In this document: one piece after another, positions 47,044-57,971 of the stretch
How the letters are laid out: the number at the start of each line of letters is the position of its first letter
Position numbering within the stretch: position 1 is the first letter of the stretch
NCBI RefSeq assembly: GCF_014196635.1
Contig: NZ_JACIEB010000002.1
Span: 62,001 to 126,000 of the forward strand
DNA length: 64,000 nucleotides
Source of the DNA: Sphingobium fontiphilum
GTDB taxonomy: Bacteria; Pseudomonadota; Alphaproteobacteria; Sphingomonadales; Sphingomonadaceae
Direction: 5' to 3'
Program-made: the position numbers and the translations under genes
Notes under the pieces: generated by a model
Databases searched by the model: none
Told to the model about the DNA's origin: nothing
The model's input: only the letters and a program-made list of their open reading frames with translations

Positions 47044-47492
47044 TGCCCGCCGGGACCGCCCTGTTCGAACATAGTCCCTGGGTGGAGGCGCGCGCCGACG
47101 CGCGGCCGTCCTCCGGCGATCGCTGGGCGGACCTGATGACCGTGGTGCATGATGCGTCCACCGAAGAGCAACTCGCCCTGATCCGCGCCCACCCCGAACT
47201 GGCGGGCAAAGCCGCCATCGACGGCACGCTGACGGCGGCGTCGGCGGCGGAACAGGCCTCCGCCGGGCTCGACCGGATGACGCCGGACGAATATGCCCGC
47301 TTCCACGACCTCAACGCCGCCTATCGAGCGAAGTTCGACTTCCCCTTCATCATCTGTGTCCGCCTGACCGACAAGGCGGGGATACTCGCGGCGATGGCGG
47401 CGCGCCTCGCAAACGACCGCGACGCCGAAATCGCCACGGCCATTGAACAAATCGGCGAAATCGTCCGCCTGCGCCTGAAGGATATGGCATGA
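47043..47492 (+). CDS. uraD: OHCU decarboxylase
   Basis: Converts 2-oxo-4-hydroxy-4-carboxy-5-ureidoimidazoline (OHCU) to S-allantoin. The 149-residue protein has ALFEHSPWVEARADARPSSG near the start, LIRAHPELAGKAAIDGTLTA, and YRAKFDFPFIICVRLTDKAG. It lacks the first 10-15 residues of typical UraD, so it is on the short side. Overlaps the flavoprotein gene as ATGA. Confidence 0.93.
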   Translation: MPAGTALFEHSPWVEARADARPSSGDRWADLMTVVHDASTEEQLALIRAHPELAGKAAIDGTLTAASAAEQASAGLDRMTPDEYARFHDLNAAYRAKFDFPFIICVRLTDKAGILAAMAARLANDRDAEIATAIEQIGEIVRLRLKDMA

Positions 47493-48925
47493 GCATGACG
47501 CCCACCGACGCCATTGGCCTGCCCGCGCTCGAAGCGCGGCTGCGCCATGATCTCGACCTGATCGGCCATGACCGGCCCGCCTGGGTGCGGCCGCGCAGCC
47601 ATGACGGCGCGCCGGTGCTGGATGTCGCCATCATCGGCGGCGGGCAATGCGGCCTCGCCACGGCCTTTGGCCTGCGCGCGCAGGGCATCGCCAACGTCCT
47701 CATCCTCGACGAAAATCCGGCGGGTTATGAAGGCCCGTGGGAAACCTATGCCCGCATGGTGACGCTGCGCACGCCCAAGACGCTCAATCCCATCGACTAT
47801 GGCATCCCCTCGCTCACCTACCGCGCCTGGTGGGAGGCGCAGCATGGCGCCGCCGGGTGGGAGGCGGTGGACAAGATCGCGCGGGGCGACTGGATGGCCT
47901 ATCTGCGCTGGTATCGCGACGTTCTGGCCCTGCCCGTGCGCAACAATGCGCGGCTGGACCTCATCGAACCGATCCCCGACGCCGGGCTGCACCGGCTGCA
48001 TATCGCGGGCGGCGAGCCGCTGCTGGCGCGCAAGGTGGTGCTGGCGACCGGCATCCAAGGCGGCGGCGAATGGCACACGCCCGCCATGATCCGCGACAAC
48101 CTGCCCAAATCGCTGTGGGCGCACACCAGCGAGCCGATTGATTTCGCCGCGCTCCGGGGCAAGCGCGTCGCCATATTGGGCGGCGGCGCGTCGGCCTTCG
48201 ACAACGCCAACCATGCGCTCGGCGAAGGCGTGGCGGCGGCCGAAGTGTTCATGCGGCGCAAGGCGATGCCGCGGATCAACCCCATACGCTTCATGGAACG
48301 GGTGGGCTTCGCCGCCCGCTATCCGGCATTGGACGACGCCACCAAATATGCGGTGATGGCGGCGTTCCTCGCCCATAACCAGCCGCCGACCAACGACACG
48401 TTCGAACGGGCGGCATCCTGGCCCGGTTTCGCGCTGCATCTGGGGTCGCCCTGGCTGAATGTGGCCGCGAAGGACGGCGGCGTGGAGATCACCACGCCCC
48501 ATGGCGCCATGATGTTCGACTTCGCGATCATCTCCACCGGCCTGCTGAGCGACCCGGGCCTGCGCCCCGAATTGCGGATGGTGGCGGACGGCATCGCCCG
48601 CTGGGCCGACCGCTACACGCCGCCGGACATGGCCAACGCCCTGCTCGACGCCCATCCCTATCTTGGCCCGGCCTTCGAGTTCCTGCCGCGCGACGGGGCG
48701 AACGGGGCGATGCTGCATGGCCTGTTCGCCTTCAACTATTCCGCGCTCGCCAGCCTGGGCCTGTCCGCCTCGGCCCTGTCGGGATTACACAATGCGTTGC
48801 CAAAGCTGCTGACCGGGGTGGCGGATCAGTTGTTCCTCGATGATCGCGACGCGCTGGTCGCCGACTTCCTCGCCTATGAGGAAGCCGAATTTATCGGTGA
48901 CTGGCCCAGAGAGGCGGCGGCATGA
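47489..48925 (+). CDS. FAD/NAD(P)-dependent monooxygenase-like protein, candidate urate hydroxylase
   Basis: A 478-residue flavoprotein in the class B (FMO/Baeyer-Villiger-like) style. The FAD loop is VAIIGGGQCGLATA at residues 46-59; a second Rossmann loop, VAILGGGASAFDNA, is at 227-240 with WAHTSEP before it; and the C-terminal FAD-shielding part has AFNYSALASLGLSASALSGL. It is unlike class A HpxO. It is encoded between uraD and uraH, overlapping both, in an operon that has no other urate oxidase; it is therefore the best candidate for the urate to 5-hydroxyisourate step. That role is an inference. Could instead be a pathway side enzyme. Confidence 0.8.
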   Translation: MSMTPTDAIGLPALEARLRHDLDLIGHDRPAWVRPRSHDGAPVLDVAIIGGGQCGLATAFGLRAQGIANVLILDENPAGYEGPWETYARMVTLRTPKTLNPIDYGIPSLTYRAWWEAQHGAAGWEAVDKIARGDWMAYLRWYRDVLALPVRNNARLDLIEPIPDAGLHRLHIAGGEPLLARKVVLATGIQGGGEWHTPAMIRDNLPKSLWAHTSEPIDFAALRGKRVAILGGGASAFDNANHALGEGVAAAEVFMRRKAMPRINPIRFMERVGFAARYPALDDATKYAVMAAFLAHNQPPTNDTFERAASWPGFALHLGSPWLNVAAKDGGVEITTPHGAMMFDFAIISTGLLSDPGLRPELRMVADGIARWADRYTPPDMANALLDAHPYLGPAFEFLPRDGANGAMLHGLFAFNYSALASLGLSASALSGLHNALPKLLTGVADQLFLDDRDALVADFLAYEEAEFIGDWPREAAA

Positions 48926-49254
48926 GCAGCCTTTCCACCCATGTGCTCGACACCGCCCATGGCCGCCCGGCCGCCGGAGTTGCGCTGCAATTGCTGGACG
49001 AGGATGGCGATTGCCTGTTCAGCGGCGTGACCGATGCCGATGGCCGCTGTCCCGGCATCCCGCCGCTTGCTCCCGGCCGCTATCATATCGTCTTCGCGGT
49101 CGCCGCTTATTTCCGCGCGGCGGGCGTCGACCTGCCCGAACCGCCCTTCCTCGACATCATCGCCATTGATTTCGGCATAGCCAACCCGGACGGCCATTAT
49201 CATGTGCCGCTGCTCGTCTCGCCCTATGGCTATTCCACCTATCGGGGCAGTTGA
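48922..49254 (+). CDS. uraH: 5-Hydroxyisourate hydrolase
   Basis: Transthyretin-like enzyme, 110 residues, converting 5-hydroxyisourate to OHCU. It begins SLSTHVLDTAHGRPAAGVAL (catalytic His), has GRYHIVFAVAAYFRAAGV and HYHVPLLVSPYGYSTYRGS, the diagnostic C-terminus with catalytic His, Arg and the Tyr-Arg-Gly-Ser end. Cytosolic, no signal peptide. xdhA begins one base after its stop. Confidence 0.95.
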   Translation: MSSLSTHVLDTAHGRPAAGVALQLLDEDGDCLFSGVTDADGRCPGIPPLAPGRYHIVFAVAAYFRAAGVDLPEPPFLDIIAIDFGIANPDGHYHVPLLVSPYGYSTYRGS

Positions 49255-49255
49255 A

Positions 49256-50675
<1,420 letters not shown>

Positions 50676-50683
<8 letters not shown>

Positions 50684-52985
50684 TCGCGCCCCCCTCTGGC
50701 CCGCCATCGACAAGCCGTCCCATCCGCATGACAGCGCGCATCTGCACGTCATCGGCCTCGCCCGCTATGTCGATGACGGTGCGGAGCCGGCCGACATGCT
50801 GCACCTCGCCTTCGGGCAGAGCGAACAGGCCCATGCGCGGATCGCCGCCATGGATTTGTCCGCCGTGCGCGCCGCGCCGGGCGTCGTCGCGGTCTACACC
50901 GCCGCCGACATTCCGGGCGCGAACGATGTCAGCCCCATGGCGGGCGATGATCGGCTGCTCGCCGATGGCGAGGTGATCTGCGTTGGCCAGTCGGTCTTTC
51001 TGGTCGCCGCGACCAGCCGGGACGCCGCGCGCCGCGCGGCAAGGCTTGGCCGCATCGACTATGAGCCGCTGCCCGCGCTGGTGACGATAGAGGAAGCGCG
51101 CGCGGCCGGATCGCTGATCGAACCGACCCAGCGCATGGCGCGCGGCGATGCCGCCGCCGCGCTGGCGACCGCCCCCCGCCGCGCGACCGGCGGCTTCGAC
51201 ATGGGCGGGCAGGATCATTTCTATCTGGAGGGACAGGTCGCCATCGCGACCCCCGGTGAGGATGGCCAGATGCACATCCTCTCCTCCACCCAGCATCCCA
51301 GCGAAATCCAGCATCTGGTCGCCCATATGCTCCACCGCCCGTCGGCCGATGTGACGGTGGAGGTGCGCCGCATGGGCGGCGCGTTCGGAGGCAAGGAGAC
51401 GCAGGCCGCCCTGTTCGCCGCCGCCGCCGCGCTGGTGGCGAGCAAGACCGGCCGCCCGGCCAAGTTCCGCTGCGACCGGGACGACGACATGGCGATGACC
51501 GGCAAGCGCCATGACTTCCGCGTCGATTATGATGTCGGCTTCGACGATGAAGGGCGCATCCTGGCGCTGTCGTTGCGCCTCGCCTCGCGCTGTGGCGTAA
51601 CTGTCGACCTCTCGCCCGCGATCAACGACCGGGCGATGTTCCATGCCGACAATTGTTACTGGCTGCCCGATGTCGAGATCGTCTCCGAACGGCTGAAGAC
51701 CCATACCGTCTCCGCCACCGCCTTTCGCGGGTTCGGCGGGCCGCAGGGGATGCTGGCGATCGAACGGATCATCGACGATGTCGCCGCGCGCACGGGCCGC
51801 GATCCGCTGGCGGTGCGGATCGCCAATCTCTATGGCCCCGATCGCGATGTGACCCCCTACGCCATGCGGGTCGAGGACAATATCGCGCCGCAGATGATCG
51901 CCCGGCTGCGCGAAACCGCCCGCTATGACGAGCGGCAGGCGGCGGTGGAGGCGTTCAACGCCCGCAACAATGTCCTCAAAAAAGGGATCGCGCTGACCCC
52001 GGTCAAGTTCGGCATCAGCTTCACCACCACCCACCTCAATCAGGCCGGCGCACTGGTCCATGTCTATGCAGACGGGTCGATCCAGATCAATCATGGCGGC
52101 ACCGAAATGGGCCAGGGCCTCTATATCAAGGTCGCACAGGTGGTGGCGGACGTGTTCGCCGTGCCCGTCTCGACCGTGCGGATCACCGCGACGCGGACGG
52201 ACAAGGTGCCCAACACATCGGCCACCGCCGCCTCATCGGGCGCCGACCTCAACGGCATGGCGGCTTTTGAAGCCGCAACCACGATCCGCGACCGGCTGGC
52301 CGCCTTCCTCGCGCGCACCCATGGCTGCGCGGCGGGCGATGTGCGCTTCACCCCCGATGGCGTGAGGTTCGGCGACCAATGCCTGTCGTTCGCCACCCTC
52401 TGCCGCAAAGCGCATATCGGCCGCATATCGCTGTCCTCGACCGGCTATTATGCGACGCCGGGCATCGTTTACGACCGGGAAAGCCACAAGGGCCGCCCCT
52501 TCTATTATTTCGCCTATGGCGCGGCGGTCAGCGAGGTCGTGGTCGACACGCTGACCGGCGAGCATAGGGTGCTGGCCGTCGACATTCTCCATGATGTCGG
52601 CCGTTCGCTCAATCCCGCCATCGACATGGGCCAGATCGAGGGCGGCTTCCTTCAGGGACAGGGCTGGCTGACGACGGAGGAACTGGTTTTCGACGCCAAC
52701 GGCCGGTTGCTGACCCATTCGCCCGCCACCTACAAGATTCCCACCGCCTCCGACCGCCCCCGCCATTTCGCCATCCACCTGTGGGATGGCGACAATGTGC
52801 AGCCCACCATCAACCGCTCGAAGGCGGTGGGCGAGCCGCCTTTCATGCTGGCGATCTCGGTCTTTTCGGCGCTGGGTCGCACCATCGCCGCGACCGCGCC
52901 CGACAAACGCGCCCTGCCCCCGCTCAACGCCCCCGCGACGCCCGAAGCCATATTGCGCGCCATCGCCGGGCATCGCGCCGCATGA
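50676..52985 (+). CDS. xdhB: Xanthine dehydrogenase large (molybdenum) subunit
   Basis: The 769-residue molybdopterin subunit oxidises hypoxanthine and xanthine to urate. It has FDMGGQDHFYLEGQVAIATP, GGAFGGKETQAALFAA, SATAFRGFGGPQGMLAIERI, IQINHGGTEMGQGLYIKVAQ, and the catalytic Glu in KAVGEPPFMLAISVF. It starts at TTG 50676 with GGAGG about 6 bases upstream; no ATG gives the family N-terminus. Confidence 0.96.
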
Positions 52986-53914
52986 GCGACTGGCTCCTCT
53001 GGCTGCGCGACATCGCGCCCGCCATGCCCACCGCCATGGTGAGCGTGCTCGCGACCGAAGGGTCCGCGCCGCGCGGGCCGGGCGCGCGGATGCTGGTGAC
53101 GGCCGATGGCCTGCACGGCACCATCGGCGGCGGCCAACTCGAATATCGCGCCATCGAACAGGCCCGGGCCATATTGGCGCTGCCGCCGGGAAGCTGGCGG
53201 GTGCAGGATTATCCGCTGGGGCCGCTGCTCGGCCAATGTTGCGGCGGCCGGGTGCGGCTGCTGGTCGAGCATGTCGACCCGGCGGCGCTGGACTGGCTGG
53301 CCGACGCGCGCGACGACCGCGTGCTGGTGTCCACCCTGCGCCCCGGCGCGATCCTGCGCCATGTCAGCGGCCAGGCTCTGCCCGCGCCGATCTCCGCGCG
53401 CGGCGACCGCCCGCGCGAGGGCGCGACCCTGGTCGAGGCCATCGGCCAGCACAGCCGCCCGCTCTACCTGTTCGGCGCGGGCCATGTCGGCCAGGCCATC
53501 GCCCGCCACGCCACGCCTCTCCCCATCCGCCTCGCCTGGTTCGACACGCGGCCGGTGTTCGAAACCATCGAGGGCGTCGCCATCGTGCCGGAAGCCGCCA
53601 TCGAACAATGCGTGGACGAAGCGCCCGATGACGCCGCCATCCTGATCCTGACGCACGATCACGCGCTCGATTACCGGCTGACGCTGGCGGCGTTGCGGCG
53701 CGGCCCGGTCGCCTTTGTCGGCCTGATCGGATCGGCGACCAAGCGGGCGCGCTTCCTTTCCCGCCTGACCGGCGACGGCATCGCGGACGAAGCCCGCGCG
53801 CGCCTCACCTGCCCCATCGGCGTGTCGGGCATCACCGGCAAGGAGCCTGACGTCATCGCCATCGCCGCGCTCGCGCAGATATTGCAACTGGGGCGGGAAA
53901 GGCGGGCGGCATGA
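52982..53914 (+). CDS. xdhC: Xanthine dehydrogenase accessory protein XdhC
   Basis: A 310-residue protein that handles the molybdenum cofactor and inserts the sulfurated form into XdhB. It has TEGSAPRGPGARMLVTADGL, TIGGGQLEYRAIEQA, GQCCGGRVRLLVE (conserved Cys pair), and a C-terminal Rossmann part (YLFGAGHVGQAIARHA, FVGLIGSATKRARFLSRL). Overlaps xdhB and guaD as ATGA. Confidence 0.95.
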   Translation: MSDWLLWLRDIAPAMPTAMVSVLATEGSAPRGPGARMLVTADGLHGTIGGGQLEYRAIEQARAILALPPGSWRVQDYPLGPLLGQCCGGRVRLLVEHVDPAALDWLADARDDRVLVSTLRPGAILRHVSGQALPAPISARGDRPREGATLVEAIGQHSRPLYLFGAGHVGQAIARHATPLPIRLAWFDTRPVFETIEGVAIVPEAAIEQCVDEAPDDAAILILTHDHALDYRLTLAALRRGPVAFVGLIGSATKRARFLSRLTGDGIADEARARLTCPIGVSGITGKEPDVIAIAALAQILQLGRERRAA

Positions 53915-55200
53915 GCGTCCGGGCCTTTCGCGGCGCCATTCTCTCCGTCCCGCACGACCCCGCCCATGCGCGGCAAACCGTGCGCCATGAGCCGGACGGG
54001 CTTCTGCTGGTCGAGGACGGCATAATCGTTGCGCGCGGCCCCTATGCCGACCTTGCCGAACGCCATCCCGGCGTCGCGGTCGAGGCCCTGCCCGGCCTGA
54101 TCGTCCCCGGCTTCATCGACGCCCATGTCCATTATCCGCAGATGGACCGCATCGCCGCCCATGGCGAACAATTGCTCGACTGGCTCGACCGGCACATCTT
54201 CCCCGCCGAAACGGCCTTTGCCGACCGCGCCCATGCCGACCGGGCAGCGGCCCTGTTCCTAGGCGAATTGCTGCGCAACGGCACGACCAGCGCGCTCGTC
54301 TTTCCAACCGTCCACGACCATTCGGTCGACGCCCTGTTCGAAGCCGCGCTGGCCCGCGACATGCGGATCGCGTCGGGCAAGGTGCTGATGGACCTTGGCC
54401 CGCAAGGGCTGTGCGACACGGTGAAAACCGCGCGCGAGGCCAGCGAGGCGCTGATCCGCAAATGGCGGGGGCGCGGGCGCCTGAGCTATGCGGTGACGCC
54501 GCGTTTCGCCCTCACCTCTTCCGACGCGCAGTTGCAGGTGGCGGGCAACCTGATCGCCGCCCATCCCGACGTGCTGATGCACACGCACCTTGCCGAAAAT
54601 GAGCGGGAATGCGCAGCGGTTGCGGCGCGCTTCACCGACGCCATAGACTATCTCGACGTCTATGACCGCTTCGGCCTTGTCGGCCCCCGGTCGGTCTTCG
54701 CCCATGGCATTCACCTGTCCGACCGCGCCTGCGCCCGCATGGCGGAAAGCGGCTCGGGCATCGCCGTCTGCCCGACCTCCAACCTGTTCCTGGGTTCAGG
54801 CTTTTTCGATTTCACGCGGGCCGCCGCCCATGGCGTGAAGCTCGGCCTAGGCACAGACATCGGCGCGGGCACCAGCTTTTCGATGCTGCACACCGCCGGC
54901 GTCGCCTATCAGGCGGCGTTGATGCGGGGCTATCGCCTCGACCCGTTCCGCGCGCTTTACCTCGCCACCGCAGGCAGCGCCGCCCTCCTCCACATCGGCG
55001 ACCGCGTCGGCGCGCTGGAAGTGGGGCAGGAGGCCGACTTCGTCCTGCTCGATCCCGCCGCCACACCGCTGCTCGCCCGGCGCACGGCGGGCGCGACCCT
55101 TGCCGAAACCCTGTTCGCGCTTCAGATATTGGGCGACGACCGCGCCGTCGCCCGCACCTACATAATGGGGCAATGCGCGTGGAACAGGGATGCAGCATGA
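53911..55200 (+). CDS. guaD: Guanine deaminase
   Basis: Deaminates guanine to xanthine. The 429-residue amidohydrolase has VPGFIDAHVHYPQMDRIAAH (metal His), LLDWLDRHIFPAETAF, MHTHLAENERECAAVA, FAHGIHLSDRACARM, CPTSNLFLGSGFFDF and GTDIGAGTSFSMLHT (metal Asp), which fit GuaD-type enzymes. Overlaps the adenine deaminase gene as ATGA. Confidence 0.95.
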   Translation: MSVRAFRGAILSVPHDPAHARQTVRHEPDGLLLVEDGIIVARGPYADLAERHPGVAVEALPGLIVPGFIDAHVHYPQMDRIAAHGEQLLDWLDRHIFPAETAFADRAHADRAAALFLGELLRNGTTSALVFPTVHDHSVDALFEAALARDMRIASGKVLMDLGPQGLCDTVKTAREASEALIRKWRGRGRLSYAVTPRFALTSSDAQLQVAGNLIAAHPDVLMHTHLAENERECAAVAARFTDAIDYLDVYDRFGLVGPRSVFAHGIHLSDRACARMAESGSGIAVCPTSNLFLGSGFFDFTRAAAHGVKLGLGTDIGAGTSFSMLHTAGVAYQAALMRGYRLDPFRALYLATAGSAALLHIGDRVGALEVGQEADFVLLDPAATPLLARRTAGATLAETLFALQILGDDRAVARTYIMGQCAWNRDAA

Positions 55201-56210
55201 CCGACCTCGACGCCTTCATCACCGGCCTGCCTAAGGCGGAACTGCACCTGCATATCGAGGGCAGCCTGGAGCCCGACCTCATGTTCGCGCTGGCACGTCG
55301 CAACGGTGTCGCCATCCCCTACGCCAGTGTCGATGAAGTCCGCGCCGCCTATGATTTCGGCAATCTTCAGGACTTCCTCGACATCTACTATGCCGGGGCC
55401 GACGTGCTGCGAACGCGCGCCGATTTCCGCGATCTCGCCGCCGCCTATTTCGATCGCGCCGCCGCCGACGGCGTCGTCCATGCCGAAATCATGTTCGATC
55501 CCCAGACGCACACGGCGCGCGGCATCCCCTTTGCCGATGTGATCGAAGGGCTGCTCGACGCCATGGCCGACGCGCAGGCCCGCCATGGCATGACCAGCGC
55601 CCTCATCATGAGCTTCCTGCGCCACCTGAGCGAGGAGGAGGCGTTCGCGACGCTGGCGCAGGCGCAGCCATGGCTCGACCACATCATCGCGGTCGGCCTC
55701 GATTCCTCCGAACTTGGCCACCCGCCCGAAAAATTCGCCCGCGTCTTTGCCGCCGCCGCCGAAAAGGGGCTGAAACTGGTCGCCCATGCCGGGGAGGAAG
55801 GGCCGCCGGACTATGTGTGGCAGGCGCTCGACCTGCTCCATGTCGACCGCATCGACCATGGCAACCGCGCGCTGGAGGATGGCGCCCTGATCGACCGGCT
55901 GGCGGCGGAGGGGATGACGCTGACCGTCTGCCCCCTTTCCAACCTGAAACTGTGCGTGGTCGGCGATCTGGCCGATCATCCCATCGACGGGATGCTGGAA
56001 CTGGGATTGAAAGCCACCGTCAATTCCGACGATCCGGCCTATTTCGGCGGCTATGTCGCCGACAATTACCGCGCCATCGCCGCCGCGCGGGGCCTGAACA
56101 AAGACGATCTCGCCGCCCTCGCCCGCAACAGCTTCACCGGCTCCTTCCTGCCCGCCGACGCGGTGGCGGGCCATCTGGCGCGCATCGACGCCTATAGGGC
56201 GGCGCAATGA
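55197..56210 (+). CDS. Adenine deaminase (adenosine deaminase-like fold)
   Basis: A 337-residue enzyme. It has KAELHLHIEGSLEPDLMFAL, FGNLQDFLDIYYAGADVLRT, LDSSELGHPPEKFARVF, VAHAGEEGPPDYVWQ, LTVCPLSNLKLCVVGDL and VNSDDPAYFGGYVADNY. The DFLDIYYAG and PLSNLKL features match bacterial adenine deaminases of the adenosine-deaminase superfamily, rather than adenosine deaminases, and adenine to hypoxanthine fits the pathway. Substrate preference needs activity to confirm. Confidence 0.88.
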   Translation: MTDLDAFITGLPKAELHLHIEGSLEPDLMFALARRNGVAIPYASVDEVRAAYDFGNLQDFLDIYYAGADVLRTRADFRDLAAAYFDRAAADGVVHAEIMFDPQTHTARGIPFADVIEGLLDAMADAQARHGMTSALIMSFLRHLSEEEAFATLAQAQPWLDHIIAVGLDSSELGHPPEKFARVFAAAAEKGLKLVAHAGEEGPPDYVWQALDLLHVDRIDHGNRALEDGALIDRLAAEGMTLTVCPLSNLKLCVVGDLADHPIDGMLELGLKATVNSDDPAYFGGYVADNYRAIAAARGLNKDDLAALARNSFTGSFLPADAVAGHLARIDAYRAAQ

Positions 56211-56219
56211 TCCGCGATC

Positions 56220-56777
56220 ATGGCGCTGGAGCCTGATCTTGCCGCGCTGATCGCGGGCGACGCGCACCGGATGATCGCGCTGGAGGCGGCGCGCGCGCTT
56301 CGCCTGCCGGACGGATGGATCGGCGCGGGCTTCGTGCGCGATGCGGTGTGGGATCATCTCCACGGCCTGCCCCCGCAAGCCCCGGTCGGCGATGTAGACC
56401 TGCTCTGGTTCGATCCCGCCCGCATCGACCCGGAGGAGGACGCGGCGCTGGAGCAACGGCTGCGCGCCATGGCGCCGCAATTCGACTGGTCCGCCCGCAA
56501 TCAGGCGCGGATGCACATCCGCAACGGCGACCGCCCCTATCGCGAAGTCGCCGACGCCATGACCTACTGGCCCGAAACCGCCACCATGGTCGCCGTCCGC
56601 CTGAACAATGCGGGCAAGGTGGAAATTAACGCCCCGCTCGGCCTCGATGACCTGTTCGTGCTACGGCTGACGCCCGGCGCGCATTTCCGCACGACACGCC
56701 GCCCGATATTCGACGCGCGGGTGGCGGAAAAAAACTGGCTCACCCGCTATCCGCGCCTGCGCATTCCGGTGGGTTAA
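56220..56777 (+). CDS. Nucleotidyltransferase family protein (DUF925 type)
   Basis: A 185-residue protein resembling the NTP_transf_6 family: GWIGAGFVRDAVWDHLHG, VGDVDLLWFDPARID (DVD-type acidic pair), NQARMHIRNGDRPYREVADA, FDARVAEKNWLTRYPRLRI. Substrate unknown. It lies 9 bp after the adenine deaminase gene and overlaps the convergent LOG gene by 4 bp. It may be a passenger at the end of the operon rather than a pathway enzyme. Confidence 0.85.
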   Translation: MALEPDLAALIAGDAHRMIALEAARALRLPDGWIGAGFVRDAVWDHLHGLPPQAPVGDVDLLWFDPARIDPEEDAALEQRLRAMAPQFDWSARNQARMHIRNGDRPYREVADAMTYWPETATMVAVRLNNAGKVEINAPLGLDDLFVLRLTPGAHFRTTRRPIFDARVAEKNWLTRYPRLRIPVG

Positions 56778-57352
56778 AGATCCTCCTCGTCCAGCCAATG
56801 CTCGGTGCGCGGGGGCAGATATTGGGCGATGCGGTCCAGCATCACTTCGGGGTCTTTTTCGACCAGCAACATCGCGCGATGTTCGGGTTTCAGGAAGCCT
56901 TCGGCCACGACATGGTCGATAAAGCCCGACATGCCGCTGTAAAATCCGTTCACGTCCAGCAACCCGACGGGCTTGGCGTGATAGCCAAGCTGCGACCAGC
57001 ACCAGGCTTCGAACATTTCCTCGAACGTGCCGATGCCGCCCGGCAGGGTGACGAAGCCGTCGGCCAGCTTCGCCATCATCGCCTTGCGCTCGTGCATGGT
57101 CTGGACGACGTGCAGTTCGGTGATGCCCTGATGGTCATGCTCGCGCGCGCGCAAGGCTTCGGGGATGACGCCGATCACCTCGCCCCCCGCCGCGCAGGCC
57201 GCATCGGCCACCGCGCCCATCAGGCCGACGGTGCCGCCGCCATAGACAAGGCCGATGCCCCGCTTCGCCAGCAATGTGCCGAACGCTTCGGCCGCTTCGC
57301 GATAAACGGGCGAGCGGCCGGGCGACGACCCAAGATAGACACATATCCGCAT
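56774..57352 (-). CDS. LOG-family protein (nucleotide 5'-monophosphate phosphoribohydrolase-like)
   Basis: A 192-residue Rossmann-like protein with the LOG signature: PGGIGTFEEMFEAWCWSQLG (PGGxGTxxE) and an early GLVYGGGTVGLMGAVADAA. LOG proteins cleave cytokinin or AMP monophosphates to base and ribose 5-phosphate; a purine-related role fits the neighbourhood but is not proven. It follows the phosphoribosyltransferase gene by 6 bp. Confidence 0.9.
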   Translation of the reverse strand: MRICVYLGSSPGRSPVYREAAEAFGTLLAKRGIGLVYGGGTVGLMGAVADAACAAGGEVIGVIPEALRAREHDHQGITELHVVQTMHERKAMMAKLADGFVTLPGGIGTFEEMFEAWCWSQLGYHAKPVGLLDVNGFYSGMSGFIDHVVAEGFLKPEHRAMLLVEKDPEVMLDRIAQYLPPRTEHWLDEEDL

Positions 57353-57358
57353 GAGCGA

Positions 57359-57889
57359 TCAGGCCAGCCGTTCGGGAACGGACAGGGCTTCCTCAACGAT
57401 GGTCTCGTTGGCGCCCATCGCTTCCCACGGGAAAACGAACCAGCGCTTGTCCTCGTCCCGGTCGATCATGTCTGCCCAATAATCGACGCAGGCGCGCGAG
57501 CGGCTGTTGTTGAGCAGCACGGCGAAACGCAGATTGCTCGCCTCGCACCCATTGTCGCCCAGCAGGCCGCGAATATAGTCGATGGTGCCGCCGCTGTCGT
57601 TGATGTCGTCGACGAACAGCAACCGCGTGCCCGCCACGCTCTTCGCCGCGACCTTGCCCAGCAACTCGTCGGCGAAACCCGGCACCTTCGAACTATGGTC
57701 GATGGATAGCATCGGCAGCTTCAGCCAGTGCGAGATATAGACGGCGGGGACCAGCCCGCCCCGGCCGATGCCGATGATGAAATCGGGCCTCCATTCATCA
57801 GCCCCCACCTTGCGCGCGACGGTGCGCACATCGGTCAGGAAGTCGTCATAGGCGATATAGTGGAGTTGGGGTTCGGCAGCGCTGCTCAT
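57359..57889 (-). CDS. Purine phosphoribosyltransferase-like protein
   Basis: A 176-residue type I PRT. The PRPP motif is RLLFVDDINDSGGTIDYIRG and an earlier GIGRGGLVPAVYISHWLKLP. It resembles xanthine/guanine phosphoribosyltransferases and would salvage bases released by the nearby catabolic and periplasmic enzymes. Exact base specificity is not readable. It starts 82 bp downstream of the LysR stop on the same strand. Confidence 0.85.
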   Translation of the reverse strand: MSSAAEPQLHYIAYDDFLTDVRTVARKVGADEWRPDFIIGIGRGGLVPAVYISHWLKLPMLSIDHSSKVPGFADELLGKVAAKSVAGTRLLFVDDINDSGGTIDYIRGLLGDNGCEASNLRFAVLLNNSRSRACVDYWADMIDRDEDKRWFVFPWEAMGANETIVEEALSVPERLA

Positions 57890-57971
57890 AGATCGCGAAT
57901 CCAGTCACGATGAAGATGGGACGATCCTTTCGCCTAATCATTCTTCCGCACCGGGGCAATCGACCCTCTCG

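Noticed and set aside
47489..48925. Naming the flavoprotein HpxO
   Set aside because: HpxO is a class A monooxygenase with one Rossmann domain; this protein has two dinucleotide loops and class B features.
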